From the NCBI GenBank assembly GCA_948567375.1, contig OX419756.1:38082333-38146332 (forward strand): DNA of 64,000 bases, in the 5' to 3' direction. The position numbers and the translations under genes are program-made. Numbering within the stretch: position 1 is the stretch's first letter; each line of letters begins with the position of its first letter. Below are positions 46,701 to 58,335 of the stretch, in pieces. The notes under the pieces were generated by a model. It was not told the DNA's origin, made no database searches, and was given only the letters and a program-made list of their open reading frames with translations. The stretch is from Lunularia cruciata. Lineage: Eukaryota > Streptophyta > Marchantiopsida > Lunulariales > Lunulariaceae.

Positions 46701-49700
46701 TTTACGCCTGCAAAGAGGCATTGAGTTCGACAATGGTGAAGTCTGTACAACAACTCACTGGTATTGCAACGGAGGAACAGATTCGACAGTTGTCGTTTGA
46801 GCATAGCATAGAAGCATGGCTGGCAGGCGTCCTGGGGAGTGTGGACGAGGTCCATCGTGAAGATGATAGTGGCTTCACATATGTAGGTCGAAAGGTGAAA
46901 TTTCTGCCACTCGATAGGAATAGACGCAGGCCAGATTTAGACCATACTGAACCTACAGGTATTTGGCGAGGGAATGCTAATGAAGGGGACTTTACGGTGG
47001 GTGATGTTCCACAGGAAAATCAATTTGATTTACTTGTGGAATTAGGAGATAACATAAATGCAGAACCAGATGGTGGGAATGCAAAATCACTGCATTCGAA
47101 TCCTGGATCCCGACCATCTAGTGATGGTGAACAAGGTGAAATTCGTCTGGAAGACTTGATCAATAATCAGGATGTGTGGTCATTGCCCATGGAACAACGG
47201 AGAGTGCTACATGATTACTGGCTGGATGGGATACACACGCGCCATATGACAGAACTACAAAGGCTTCTTAATCAGTATGAGACTGTTTGCAAAGAGGTAC
47301 GTGATGTGGAGGATGAAATCCAGCTCTGGCTCTTGCGAATGGCCGATGTGGTGGGCATCACTACGACATGTGCAGCTCGCTATCATCGCATTCTGAGCGC
47401 TCTGGATTCCGAGATAGTGATTGTAGAAGAAGCAGCTGAAGTTCTCGAAGGTCACGTTCTAGCAAGTTTGACACCCTCTGTTGAGCACCTTATCCTAATA
47501 GGAGACCACCTCCAGTTACGTCCTTCTGTCTCAGTTACCAAACTAGCAAAGAAGCACAAGTTGGAAGTCTCCATGTTCGAGCGTCTCGTACGCGGTGGAG
47601 TCGAATATGTTACCCTACTTGAGCAGCGAAGAATGAGGCCATCTATATCCAAGCTTTTGAGGTGTCTATATCCACAGCTGAAAGATCACGACTCTGTTTA
47701 TGGGTACGAGGATGTTAGGGGAGTAGCCTCAAACCTGTTCTTTTTCGACCATACAGCTATGGAGAGTAGTCAAACGGCGTTTTCCAGTAAGGTGAACATT
47801 ACCGAGGCAAACCTTGTTGTGGAGCTGGCACTCTATTTGCTGAAGCAAGATTGCTACTTGCCAGAGGATATTACCATTTTGACCATGTACACCGGTCAAA
47901 TCATGCAGATTGAGAAGATTCTGAAGGAGCGAGGATCCATTGTAATGTCCAAGATATCGCCAGAGCAGATTGTGAAGTCCCTCTCTGCTGCAAAGGACTA
48001 TTCTAGTCTCGACCCAGAAGAGGACAATGAAGAGGAAGAGATGGAGAAGAAAATGTTACCCCGCGTTCGAAGTGTCGACGACTACCAGGGAGAGGAAAAC
48101 AAAATCATTATCTTGTCACTCGTTAGAAGCAACAATATGATACACCATGACGGGGGCGAAGGTACAATTGGTTTTCTGGAGATCGAAAACCGGACATGTG
48201 TTGCTCTGACAAGAGCCAAGGAGGGCATGTTCATTTTTGGGAACGCAACGCTTCTGGCAGAAAGAAGTAATTTGTGGAAAAAGGTCACTACCCAAATGAG
48301 GGATGACGGGGCATTAGATACGGAGCTTGTGCTGTATTGTCAGAATCATCCGGAGACGAGAACAAGGATAACCAAGGAGGAGGACTTCAACGAGGTTCGC
48401 GATGGAGGCTGCAGCAAGCCTTGTGAAACACAACTGAAATGTGGCCACGTCTGTCCAAGGCGCTGTCATCCGGGCTCTCATGTGGATGTTATTTGTCCAA
48501 AGCCTTGTTCAAAAGAGCTGCCGGACTGCGCACATACTTGTCCCTCGAGATGTCATGATGACGACCACTGCCCTCCCTGTGAGAAGAGGGTACCTAAAAT
48601 TCTTCCAAGTTGTCACCACACACAGACAATGAAGTGCTCTGTACTAGCGAAATATGAGAAGTGCAAGACTCCTTGCCCGAGACTTCTCATTTGTGGTCAC
48701 AATTGCAGAAAACTCTGTGGGAGCAGCTTCTGCACGGACGAATGTGGGGAGCCTGTTTGCAAGACTCTGCCTTGTGGGCACGAAGCCACCATGTCATGCG
48801 CCCGCAGTGATGTCACCTTTCCGTGTCCTAAACCATGCCAGGCAATTCTTCCGGATTGCGGACATGCCTGTGAAGGAACATGTGGAAAGTGTAAGAATGG
48901 GGAGGAACATATCCCTTGCCAAAAGCCGTGTGGCCGCACTCTTCCATGTGGCCATGATTGCAAAGCCGGATGCTCGGCACCATGCCCTCCATGTAGAGAG
49001 AAGTGCCAGAAGAGGTGTATGCACAGCAAATGTGCTCGTTCCTGTGGTGAGATGTGTACACCGTGCTTGGAACCTTGCCTTTGGCAGTGTGACCATCACC
49101 AATGTGACTTGCGGTGCTACGAAATTTGCATGAGACCTCGCTGTGATTTCCCCTGCTTGGAGACCCTCCAGTGTGGGCATCCTTGCATTGGCCTATGTGG
49201 GGATCCGTGTCCACAGAAGTGCAGAATTTGTCATCCGACAACATTCGATATCATCACGCAGATGACTTTAGAGGAGTACGAGGAAACCGACCGGTTTGTG
49301 CAGTTGGTGGACTGCAAACACTTGTTCGAGGTCGGTGGTCTCGACACTTGGATGGACGCAGATGATACACAGGGTGAGCACGAAAGCAAATCGGCAGCGA
49401 TCAAACTTCGAGAATGGTGAGTGCTTCCTTCTGAGAATGATAACTCCATGCAATCTCCATTGAAATTTAATTATTCAAGCGTATGGTGGCGAAAGGTATC
49501 AGAATTTCGGTACCTGTCTCGGTTTTGCTTCACTGCTTCACCTGCATTCAATCAACAACAATCCAAAATCTATGGCAACTATCATGCAGATGAATCATTC
49601 CCATCTCAGAGAGTTTCAAGTATCTTTGGTTGGAAAACAGGTTCCCTCAAAGTCTGCCAGATACTGCACCTAGTTGCAGATGTTCCATCTTGTTTCTGAC

Positions 49701-50521
49701 CAACATTTGTGATTTCGAATTTCAGCCCCGAATGCAAGTCAATAATCTGGCGATCTACTCGATATGCGAACGTGATCAAGTCGAAGCAAGCGACACTGGA
49801 GGGCGTTAAGCTGAAGATGAATGGTTACGACTTGGTCACGCAAGGACACGAGAAACTAGAAGTAGGAGACTCAGGCGGGGCTATCGCGGATTTCAAAGAA
49901 GCATTGAAGAGGAACAGTGGGTTGATGGAAGCCCATCTTGGACTAGGACTGTCATTTGCGTCGGAGGTAGCACTTAGACGATACTTCGTTACAAACTGTG
50001 CAATATATAAGCACGCGCGGGATCATTTAAGCGTTGTTGTGCTAAACAGCTCCTATGCCAACGAGCTCCGTGATGTGGTAAGACCTACATTGGATATCCT
50101 GAAGCTGTTCAGACCTCAAGATTCGGGATCGCTGCGAAGTGAGGTAGAAATTAAGGCTATTTTGCAATTGGCATCGATTTTCACAATGAGCAAAGACTTT
50201 GACAAGGCAGAACGTCTCTGCACAGCCATCACTTCCCGGCATCCAAACCGGCCAGATGCCTTGGAGGCTTTGGAGAACGTACAGAAGGGAGTGATCCTGA
50301 TGGCAGTCCAAGTGATGAGTAAAGAGTTGAAGGGCCCCGGCCGATGGTATCAATGCCCAAATGGGCATTACTACACGATCGGTGAATGCGGTGGGGCGAT
50401 GGAAACGTCCAAGTGCCCCGACTGCAGTGCTCAAGTAGGCGGAGCCAGGCACCAACTGTCCTCTGGGAATAGGCATTCGAACATAGACGGATCTTCTCAA
50501 TCTGCGTGGCCTGGCCAATAA
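43758..50521 (+). CDS. ZNFX1-like protein: PB1, 2x CCCH, SF1 helicase, NFX1 fingers, RZ finger (about 1983 aa)
   Basis: Three exons join in frame: 43758-44960, 45464-49416, 49726-50521 (introns of 503 and 309 bp; donors GTAAGT and GTGAGT, acceptors TTATAAG and TTTCAG, phases 0 and 2). Residues about 9-99 form a PB1 domain (KMLYGDNIKVTTI; SDEDLRHAW). Two C-x8-C-x5-C-x3-H fingers follow at about 123-142 and 161-180, then a helical segment. The UPF1/ZNFX1-type SF1 helicase has GPPGTGKT (about 685-692), VEEAAEVLEG (about 1055), GDHLQLRP, QRRMRPS (about 1122), DDYQGEE (about 1273) and ALTRAKEG (about 1315). A Cys/His-rich NFX1-type array spans about 1385-1660. DCKHLFEVGGLDTWMD, a CPECKSIIW...RYANVIK stretch, TPR-like helices and an RZ finger (WYQCPNGHYYTIGECGG, about 1926) complete it. 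All helicase motifs look intact. Animal relatives bind RNA in antiviral sensing or small-RNA inheritance; an RNA-surveillance role here is inferred. Start uncertain: an upstream intron could extend the N-terminus. Confidence 0.9.
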
Positions 50522-50535
50522 ACACTCGGCTGCTA

Positions 50536-50700
50536 CGTTTTGATCATAGTTTCCGTAGGACCTTTTGTTAGCAAGTAGTACGAATAGATGCGTTTTGATC
50601 ATAGTTTCCGTAGGACCTTTTGTTAGCAAGTAATACGAATAGATGCGTTTTGATCATAGTATCCGTAGGACCTTATGTTAGCAAGCAATACGAATAGATA
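50536..50700 (+). repeat. 55-bp tandem repeat, three units, in the 3' region of the helicase gene
   Basis: Units start at 50536, 50591 and 50646 with CGTTTTGATCATAGTTTCCG and run through TAGGACCTTTTGTTAGCAAG to ACGAATAGAT. Units 1 and 2 differ by about two bases; unit 3 has a few more changes. The array starts 15 bp after the TAA stop, so it is probably in the 3' UTR. Confidence 0.92.
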
Positions 50701-52355
50701 GGGGCAAGTGTATACAGTAGAGTTGAGCCTCTCTAACATACTTTGTCAGTGGTTGAGGGTTGAAGGGTTAAGCACGCCTTGTTGACATTAGAGTCTACTA
50801 GTTAGTTTTGTCTGAACTCGATTTCACCCTCTAAGTCAACGCGAATTTCTCTAGAATTTTGTAAATAGCAACAACATCACAAGGGATGAATACATGTTCG
50901 CGCATATGACTTACTTTTGAAATCTTTAGACGCCACATATGAATCCATGAGATTTTCGGCATCTACGTCTGCCAATTTGAAATAAAGCTGATTGGGGAAT
51001 TCATTTCATGTATATTTCTTACTTTACTGTACAACTCTTGGGGATTTAAATTTCAATGAACGGATAGACGTCATGAGAATATGAACATGGGCCTCTTTAC
51101 ATTCATGTTACTACTCAGTTCTACGCGAGAAAACGAAGTTTTGACTTGTCCTCTGGGTTGAATTTACCTCGTTTTGTAGGGTCGAATTCTAGCTAGGTGA
51201 GACAAGACTTTAAAAGATGAAGTCGATATGTGATGGTCGAAATAGAGTGAGAGGAGGATGATGGGTAGACGTGCGAAGGATCGAGCAGTAGAGTGATCCA
51301 TGGTCTATGTGAATAATCTATGTGCATGCAAATCTATGTGATTGGAACCATCCATCTGGAAGACACCAGAGATCCTCTGCTTTATTCGCTAAAATTCACG
51401 TGGCTTTATGCCAAAATTCGCTTCGCCGAATGTGATTTTTTCGTCGGTGGAAAGTACATCGTTTAGCTACAACCGGGTGATCTCTCTGTGGTTATGTGCC
51501 TGCTTCGTTTCATTTATACTCTGGATCCAGAAAATCTTCACTAAAATAATCCTCAAAGGTCATACAGGTTTTTTTATCGCTATCTAATATACAGGCGAGT
51601 AAAATTTAGGTCCCTGTAATCACCGATAAATTGCATCTGTGAGTGAACTTCCACGCTAGGAACCAAAAGTATGCAGCTAAAATTTACTCAAATGGTCAAA
51701 GTTTTGTATCACAGGTCATGATTATCACATGAATGTTGGACCTTTTAGTGAGAACATCTAGATGGAAGAATGTGAGCACAATGACAAGGAATATATGTGT
51801 ATACTCGTACTTTAAAGCCAATGTGATAAAGTATCTCGTAGTTGTACAGTTGCAGTTTTGTTCCGCATTCAATCTGCTGATCTATCAGAGATTAACTGTG
51901 CCTTGGTTGATGACGTCTAACCGAGTCTGATTCAATCAGTGTCTAAATAGGTATGAAGTTATCTGGATTGTAGTCTAGAATGTTCAAGTTTCACTGTATC
52001 CAGAATTAAGTACCTAGAAATTGATAAACTTGGGATCGATCCTGTTATATTCCAGATGTTCTTACTATGTTCTCAAGGATCTGTGGTGGACCTCATCACC
52101 CTCGCATACTATAGCTCTAGATCTAGCCTCTCTAGAATCTGTAGGCCAAGATCAGACTTGGAAACTGGAAAGTTTAGTATGTGCTAGACTTTCACGACTG
52201 CACATGGTGCTGACAAAAATCAAAAGCTAAATATGGCTTTGTGGCATAATTTTCATAAATTTCGTATTTTGAAAGTGATAACGAGATCTGAATATTCCAG
52301 TACAGACCTTCGATCCTGAAGAAAAGAACTGGATGTCAGCGACAAATTGTTTAAT
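50701..52355. other. Downstream intergenic region, no gene seen
   Basis: Only short frames without motifs (51733-51930, 52021-52230). The helicase 3' UTR and polyadenylation site should lie at its start, but no clear plant signal stands out. Confidence 0.5.
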
Positions 52356-52592
52356 CTCACAGCTGATATAATAGGCATACCCGACCTTCCTTCGTCGACG
52401 ACGAACGGAAGCCAGGATACAACCAGGGCCTCAAGATCACTTGACTCCTTGCCTCCCTGATTGACTCGGCATAAGCAAAAGAGGGCCTGGGTATGCTTTC
52501 CTTCGCAAGAACTGAAAATTGACCACTGTACACGTCTCCGTCCTGGTGATCAAAGAGAACAAGAAATCCTCCAAAGCAGGTAACTGGAGCTC
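52356..52592 (-). pseudogene. Minus-strand open segment, unrecognised (possible exon of a decayed gene)
   Basis: A stop-to-stop minus frame of about 78 codons without ATG reads GGFLVLFDHQDGDVYSGQFS, FAYAESIREARSQVILRPW and LYPGFRSSSTKEGR. Its composition is protein-like and it follows an acceptor-like GAGCTCCAG. It lies downstream of the two other minus segments at 52963-53298 and 53815-54105 and could belong to the same gene. An overlapping frame (DELQLPALEDFLFSL) is also open, which lowers certainty. Confidence 0.33.
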
Positions 52593-52962
52593 ATCCTCTT
52601 ACGTGTGGTCCAGGAGGGATACAACCACGCCTTTAACACCCTGGAGATTTTCTCAGCTGTACAGAGAGCAATCTCTTGCTGCCGGTGATCGACTCCGCCT
52701 AGCCGTTAGGCATCTCGTTCTGGTCGACGTTGTGTGCATCTCAGAGAGTTATTTTATGCGCCAAAACAAGGTAAACGAACTTGGTAATCCACAACGATAT
52801 ATCACAGCTAGTACACGGTACTAGTCTATATTCAGGAGTTTTCAGCTGATTTTTATCTAAAAGCCATAATACTCTACGCCCATCATGACAATCGAATTTG
52901 GTCGCTCAAATCTATTCATGTGAGATTCCACCCAGGAAAATGGAGCAACTTGGGCAGAGATT

Positions 52963-53298
52963 CTAGTAATCGTATTCAAGTTTCTCCATTTTGTCTATCA
53001 GCCCTGAGAAATAATCCAAGAGAGCCTGCCCTAGGGAAGCTAACATGAAACTAAACCACAAGGTTACTCCTCCGTTGTGTATGTTCCATGGACGGAGTCT
53101 GCCCATAGACAGCATGGCTTGATCATCAACCCCATTTATAGCTTGAATTTCCTCATGAGTAACCGGCTGGATGTAGAGCTGAGAACTGCCATCGACTTTT
53201 TGTCGCAGCAATGCATGAGCGGCCATCACTGCCTTTCGTTGCCTTTCAGAATCTTCATCCACACTGTCATTACTAGTAAAAGGCAAACACCTCCACAT
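52963..53298 (-). pseudogene. Minus-strand ORF of 111 codons, unrecognised
   Basis: ATG at 53298 to a stop at 52963. The first half is hydrophilic (DSVDEDSERQRKAVMAAHAL), the middle has YIQPVTHEEIQAINGVDDQA, and the end is hydrophobic or amphipathic (VTLWFSFMLASLGQALLDYF). One possible membrane-associated helix lies near residues 80-100. No known domain. A plus-strand frame covers the same DNA but looks less protein-like. It may be an exon with the neighbouring minus segments. Confidence 0.38.
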
Positions 53299-53814
53299 CT
53301 TGAAGAGGATCGGTACTCGGTGGTATGGGCGAGGTTATATAATTTCTAGATCTTCTTTAAGATCGTAAGATGATTTGCAAAGCTGTCTCTTATTTGAACC
53401 GGGAAACTAGACGGTCGCTTCAGTCAAGGTTGGCTAGCTGCAGAAGGAACGAGTACAAGTAAAGGTATACGTATGCCTAGAACAGCAATCTGTACCTGCA
53501 AAATTCGTTGGCACTTGAAATCTGTTAACTCACGTCATGTTACTCCGGTATTCCACGATGTACATGTGCTGTGTTTAAAATTGAGAGCAGGAAACTTCAA
53601 CAACGCCCATTCTCATCGACGCCGGACGGTTCTTATATTAAACGATACGGATGGGACATCACATAACGGCTTGAAATCACCAAATGTACATGTGGATTAC
53701 CTGATAACTTGACTGGCGTTACAACCTAGGCAGAGGCGTATATCGTTATCTAGGTCCGGTGTATAAGATGGACGAAGGATGCTTGAGAACTCACAACTAT
53801 CTACCCTCTACAAT

Positions 53815-54105
53815 CTACTGCCTCGAGAGAAACATCTGGAGAAGTTTTAAAGCTAACAGCTTTGAGACTGAATCAGATGGACCCCCTTTGAGTGCCTGAA
53901 TGATTCCTATTTCGTCCCGAATGTGTGGATCCTGGCGTGAGGCACGGTCGGCCAGATCACTTTCATTATAAAAATCATCTGAAAGGGGATGTCATCTATA
54001 CAGATGATCTTCTCCAGGTTTGAAGCTTAAGGCATGGAAATCCAAAGACTTCGCCACCTTCTGCACAGTAACAAACTGAATCAATGCAGCTGCAGTTTGA
54101 GACAT
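53815..54105 (-). pseudogene. Minus-strand ORF of 96 positions broken by one TGA, unrecognised
   Basis: It reads MSQTAAALIQFVTVQKVAKS and SFKPGEDHLYR, then a TGA at 53994-53992. It continues in the same frame with HPLSDDFYNESDLADRASRQ, DPHIRDEIGIIQALKGG, SVSKLLALKLLQMFLSRQ and a TAG. Apart from the single nonsense codon the composition is convincingly coding, with armadillo-like amphipathic helices at the end. No recognised family. Confidence 0.42.
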
Positions 54106-57100
54106 ATGTCAATATTAGAAATAAACGTACTTAATTAGGTTGACTAGTTTCCAGACTGAGTCCCATTAATATGGCCGTTTGCTCCGAATCAGGAAAGGTC
54201 CCTGGTTTGGTCAGAATCATGTCTTAGATCCTGGCACTTTTATCTTCTTATCCTGTTCACTGTTTAATCGCTGATGATGATCAATTCATTCTCGAATCTA
54301 TATCAATGAAGGTTAATATTAGCTGAAACGCTAGGCCGTGCACGCGTACTTGCTTTGATCTCTCCTAATTACACAAGGATAAGCACAGTCTATTCGTTCC
54401 CCTTCTGGAAATTGTCAATGACCTATCCGGAGCAGCTAACGAATAAAGGTTTAGGCGTTGCTTACCAACTGCAAGGAAGCCGTTATCACAGTTTGCTGCG
54501 TATTCTTCGTAACATCTCATGGTCAAAGATCTTTATTGCCTGGAAACTCAGCATTTGGATGATGTGTATATTTTTAATAGACCGTATAGTAGTTAGAAGG
54601 TCAACTTTTACAACGTGTAGTTGCTACTTTCAGCAGGAATGCAGACTAATTTAGCACACATCAGAGATCTAGCTGGGACATAGGTTGCAATACTTGGATG
54701 ACAGTCAAATTTCGAAGGGAACGTGCAGGAGAGCTCAAGAGTGTCACTATTAAACTTATTTCCAGTCACCTTACCTCGAGTATGGAAAGACTGTGTTGAT
54801 CTAGTTTAGATATTTAAACGGATAGTTGCCTGAATGGACACCTACTGTGACATTGTTTGTTGTTATATGATGACTTCTCTTTAGTACCTTTCAATATGAC
54901 TGGATGCTGAATATGTCGATCTTGTTTTCTTTAAGGCTTTTAACTCTCCGGTCTATCTTCTAGTTTTGATATTAATTTTCCTCAACTTGAGCGTTACAGT
55001 ATGCTTCTGTACTTCAAGCTCTTGCCTGTTGGAGCAAGCCCAGTACTGTCTATTGTAATGTTCATGTCTATATTTGCAGTAACAGTCCATGCGTGCAATG
55101 TGTAGATTCTTAACATAAACTTTGATACACGTAGCATGCCCGTGCCCTTGAAATGTGCTGTCAACAGAAGATATTAATTGCATCCGACACCATTTTATAT
55201 AGTAGTTTTATGCAGTACTGCAATAGTGGAAGAGGATAAATTAGCACGAGCTAGAAAGATGTGACCTCTGATCATGAGGTTCAGTGTATAGACAATGTGA
55301 TCTTGCTGTATTGTGGGGGAACCTTGACCCTGTCTTCCCTATAACACTACTCATAATTCATCGAGTTACAAGGAATGCAAAGACAGCAGATACAGTTCAC
55401 AGTTTCCCAACCGCCCGGCGATTGCCAAGCAGGCCGGGAAGAGTCATTAAAATGCACATTGGTTTTGTCTTATGAATGTGTAAGCCATATCCACTATAAA
55501 TTTGCACTTCAACACTGGATCCTTGGTCGTGATCCAAAAGAATTTAATCGAATTCGAATACCGTGTTCCCTATTAACTAGATAATGTTGCTTTTGAAAAT
55601 GCAAACTTCTTTGATTGAAAATGCAAACAGTCCAGATTAGTGCTGTAGTCAATTTGTCCTCGATGCAAGTTGGCATCGTGAGCTTCTGGGATCCGTATCT
55701 AGTTTCCCAGCTGCTTCTTGCTGCTTTCGGAGGGAATCATTTTAAATTCAAGATATGGATTTGCTTATCCTCAGGGCTAACAAGTTGTAACGTAGCATAT
55801 GCTTATCCTTAAGGTTATCGAGTCCTAACGTAGGAAACACAGAGAATATAACCTCAAACGGCGTATTGAGTGCACTTGTGTTGAAACATCGATTGTTCTG
55901 GATATATCCTTGAAACTTCTGTACGCGAGCTACTACTTGGGTTTGTAAGTTGTTCTCTGTGAAACATACGACAAGCACTTCTCCCATCCTGTGTGTTTGG
56001 GTCCCATTGGCAAGATAAGCACCGATGATATCGGTGATTTTGTAGTTTCAGTCTCACATTGATTAGTATTAATCTTTCTGGACATCGATTAGTGAACATC
56101 TTCCTGGTTCAGTCTTTTCCCGGATTCGCGAGTTTTCCTCATGCCTTCTGAGCATACGCTCTGGCCATAGGCGATGGTAGATATGTACGAAGATTGACAT
56201 TAACTTACAGAGTAACAAGAACTTCCTGTCCAGAACATTATCATCAGATTCATCACCCTAATTAAGATGATGGTAGAAAATGATTCTGTACGACGTCACA
56301 TACACGTTTCTATTGCGAGGCGAATGTTTGTAGATTATGCACTGAATTTCTAACCAGGACAGTGACGAACACATATTCAAGGAGATCTCATTCTTTATTT
56401 TACGTTTATGCACAACACGACATTGCCAATTATTCTGGATGTTAAGTTCGCAGCAGACATAGTATATTGATCCTCAATTATCAATGATCAAAGGACAATA
56501 GATCTAGACGATGAAGTCTTGGAAATCTTTGTATTGGGTCATCAGCTCCTGTTGTTGATTCTACTGTGCGTATCGAATTTACCGCAATGGCCCAAATCCC
56601 TCGCTAATGATAAGAACACTGGTCCATTACTTGCTTGCTTGAATCTTCTTCTTCTCTCACTAGTTACATTGTTGGAAGCCAAGCCGTACATTTCCTTCTC
56701 TTAAACCATTGACTTCACAGAAGTTTACACACCTTGGGTTTTCAATCCAATGAACTTCACATCTCCCTTTGCGAGGTTACAAAGTTGATGATTCCTAGGT
56801 CAGGGGCCTCAAAATCATCTCCGTTTCTACTGACTCTGTCATATCTCAAATTGCATTCTATAATGATGATATATAACAATTGTTATATCAGAGTTGTTAC
56901 CCTGGGTTTCTTTTGCCTACATCAAATGCATAAATTTCAGTGGAAATCACTGTTAGAGTATGCTAGAGAGTAGCTTACGTTATTAAATGTAGTAGTGAAA
57001 CACTATCTCTCATGCAAGTACATTTAAGTACATTGTCCGTGAATCCCATGAATTTATTAGGCTTTGGAACATGGATGGTGTTGCTAGCAACTCAATCTTT

Positions 57101-57575
57101 GGAATTGAAGATTCAATTGTATAGTACTTGGACCCCACGAATTTGCAAGCCTGTGTAACATGAATGGTATTGCTTATTTTACAATGCCTCTCCCTCTTCT
57201 CCACGCAGGACATGTCCATTATGTATTTGACAAGTGTGTAATATAGTACCATATCTTAATCGTAACGCATTCCTACGATGTCTAGCTTACAGTATGTAGC
57301 CGCCGAAGATTCTTTGCAATATGCCGTAATTGAAAGTTTAATTGGGTTTATCATTCTGGTCATTAATTCAAATCTGGTTATTAATTTTCCTTCTTTTAAT
57401 TTCACCACCATTACAAATTCATATTCCTGGAAGACTCACATTGTAAAACTTTTAATAACATGATAATTAATGGGAGTTAGATATCTAGGGAAAACCTTAT
57501 GTATAACTTCTTTTTTATTGAATAATCAAATAGTCCAACAAATATATAATTTCTGAAATGAACATGCTTGACAAA
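54106..57575. other. Intergenic, no supported gene
   Basis: Frames up to about 99 codons on both strands (54355-54654 +, 55748-56099 -, 56519-56704 +) have no motif. A diverged 38-bp duplication (TGCTTATCCTCAGGGCTAAC and TGCTTATCCTTAAGGTTATC) lies at about 55762-55837. Confidence 0.5.
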
Positions 57576-57576
57576 T

Positions 57577-57797
57577 TTAGTTGAGAAATAGTTGTGTCTA
57601 TATGATTTAAATAAAATTGGAAAATATAAAAAATTGCACTTTTGTCACACTAACAAATGAGATATAGTCGAGTCTTCAAATTTGAAAAAATATGGAAAAT
57701 AACAATAGAACTTTTGTCAACTAACAGTTGAGAAAGAGTCAAGTCTATATGGTTTAAATACAGTTGGAGAAGAAAAACATTGTACTTTTTCCAAAGG
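57577..57797 (+). repeat. Three imperfect repeats of about 75 bp
   Basis: The pattern GTTGAGAAATAGT...GTCTATATGATTTAAATA...TGGAAAATATAA...CACTTTTGTCACACTAACA recurs starting near 57577, 57653 and 57726 with about 25 percent differences. Confidence 0.6.
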
Positions 57798-57858
57798 TAC
57801 TTTCAATGTTGTCGTTGATCCGAAAATGAATATTTGACTTATAATCTTTTATAAATAT

Positions 57859-58146
57859 AGTTAGCATGACACAAGTACCAACCAAAAAGCTTCATATTGT
57901 TACAATACAGACCGGAATTAAAACTACATACACACCCATTATACAGAGATACGTGGTTCACCTTTATGTGAGGCTACATCCACGGGAATGCTTCATAGGG
58001 ATCCTTTACTGACTCAGGCTCACCACCATATCTGTCTTGCAAGTCCAGCTATTCTTTGGCCGCTCTCAGTCCATTCTTACTCTCCACTGTAGAGTCAGCT
58101 TGCTCTAAATTAACATAACCCTAAGGCATAAGAGTAAAACCTAACA
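57859..58146 (-). repeat. Copia 3' LTR
   Basis: Minus-strand sequence from TGTTAGGTTTTACTCTTATG to about ATGCTAACTA, about 288 bp. The start is fixed by the adjacent polypurine tract. The far end is inferred from the inverted TGTTAG/CTAACT ends and is uncertain by a few bases. Confidence 0.65.
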
Positions 58147-58157
58147 AACTCCCCCTT
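58147..58157 (-). promoter_or_regulatory. Copia polypurine tract
   Basis: Minus-strand CAAGGGGGAGTT immediately before TGTTAG; AAGGGGGAG is the classical plant copia polypurine tract. Confidence 0.85.
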
Positions 58158-58335
58158 GACTCTTGTCTTGGGGTTAGTAACCTTGCAACAATTTATCACT
58201 CAACGGGAAGTTCTAGACAGACATCCAATCACTTGACCTCTCCTTTAAACTAGGATAAACTAGAACTTATAATCATAGCCCATACAAGGATAGAGTAACC
58301 AAAACAGCCAAGGTCACCTCTAATGCTAGGTCACC

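Noticed and set aside
45770..49453. Many minus-strand and alternate-frame ORFs of 60-159 codons across the helicase gene
   Set aside because: They overlap the intact helicase and zinc-finger coding exon and are His/Gly/Cys-rich shadows of it without conserved motifs.
50042..50629. Minus-strand frame of 195 codons
   Set aside because: It is a shadow of the last helicase exon, and its first residues come from the 55-bp tandem repeats.
54355..54654. Plus-strand frame of 99 codons
   Set aside because: Mixed hydrophobic composition, no motif, no clear splice context; not distinguishable from chance.
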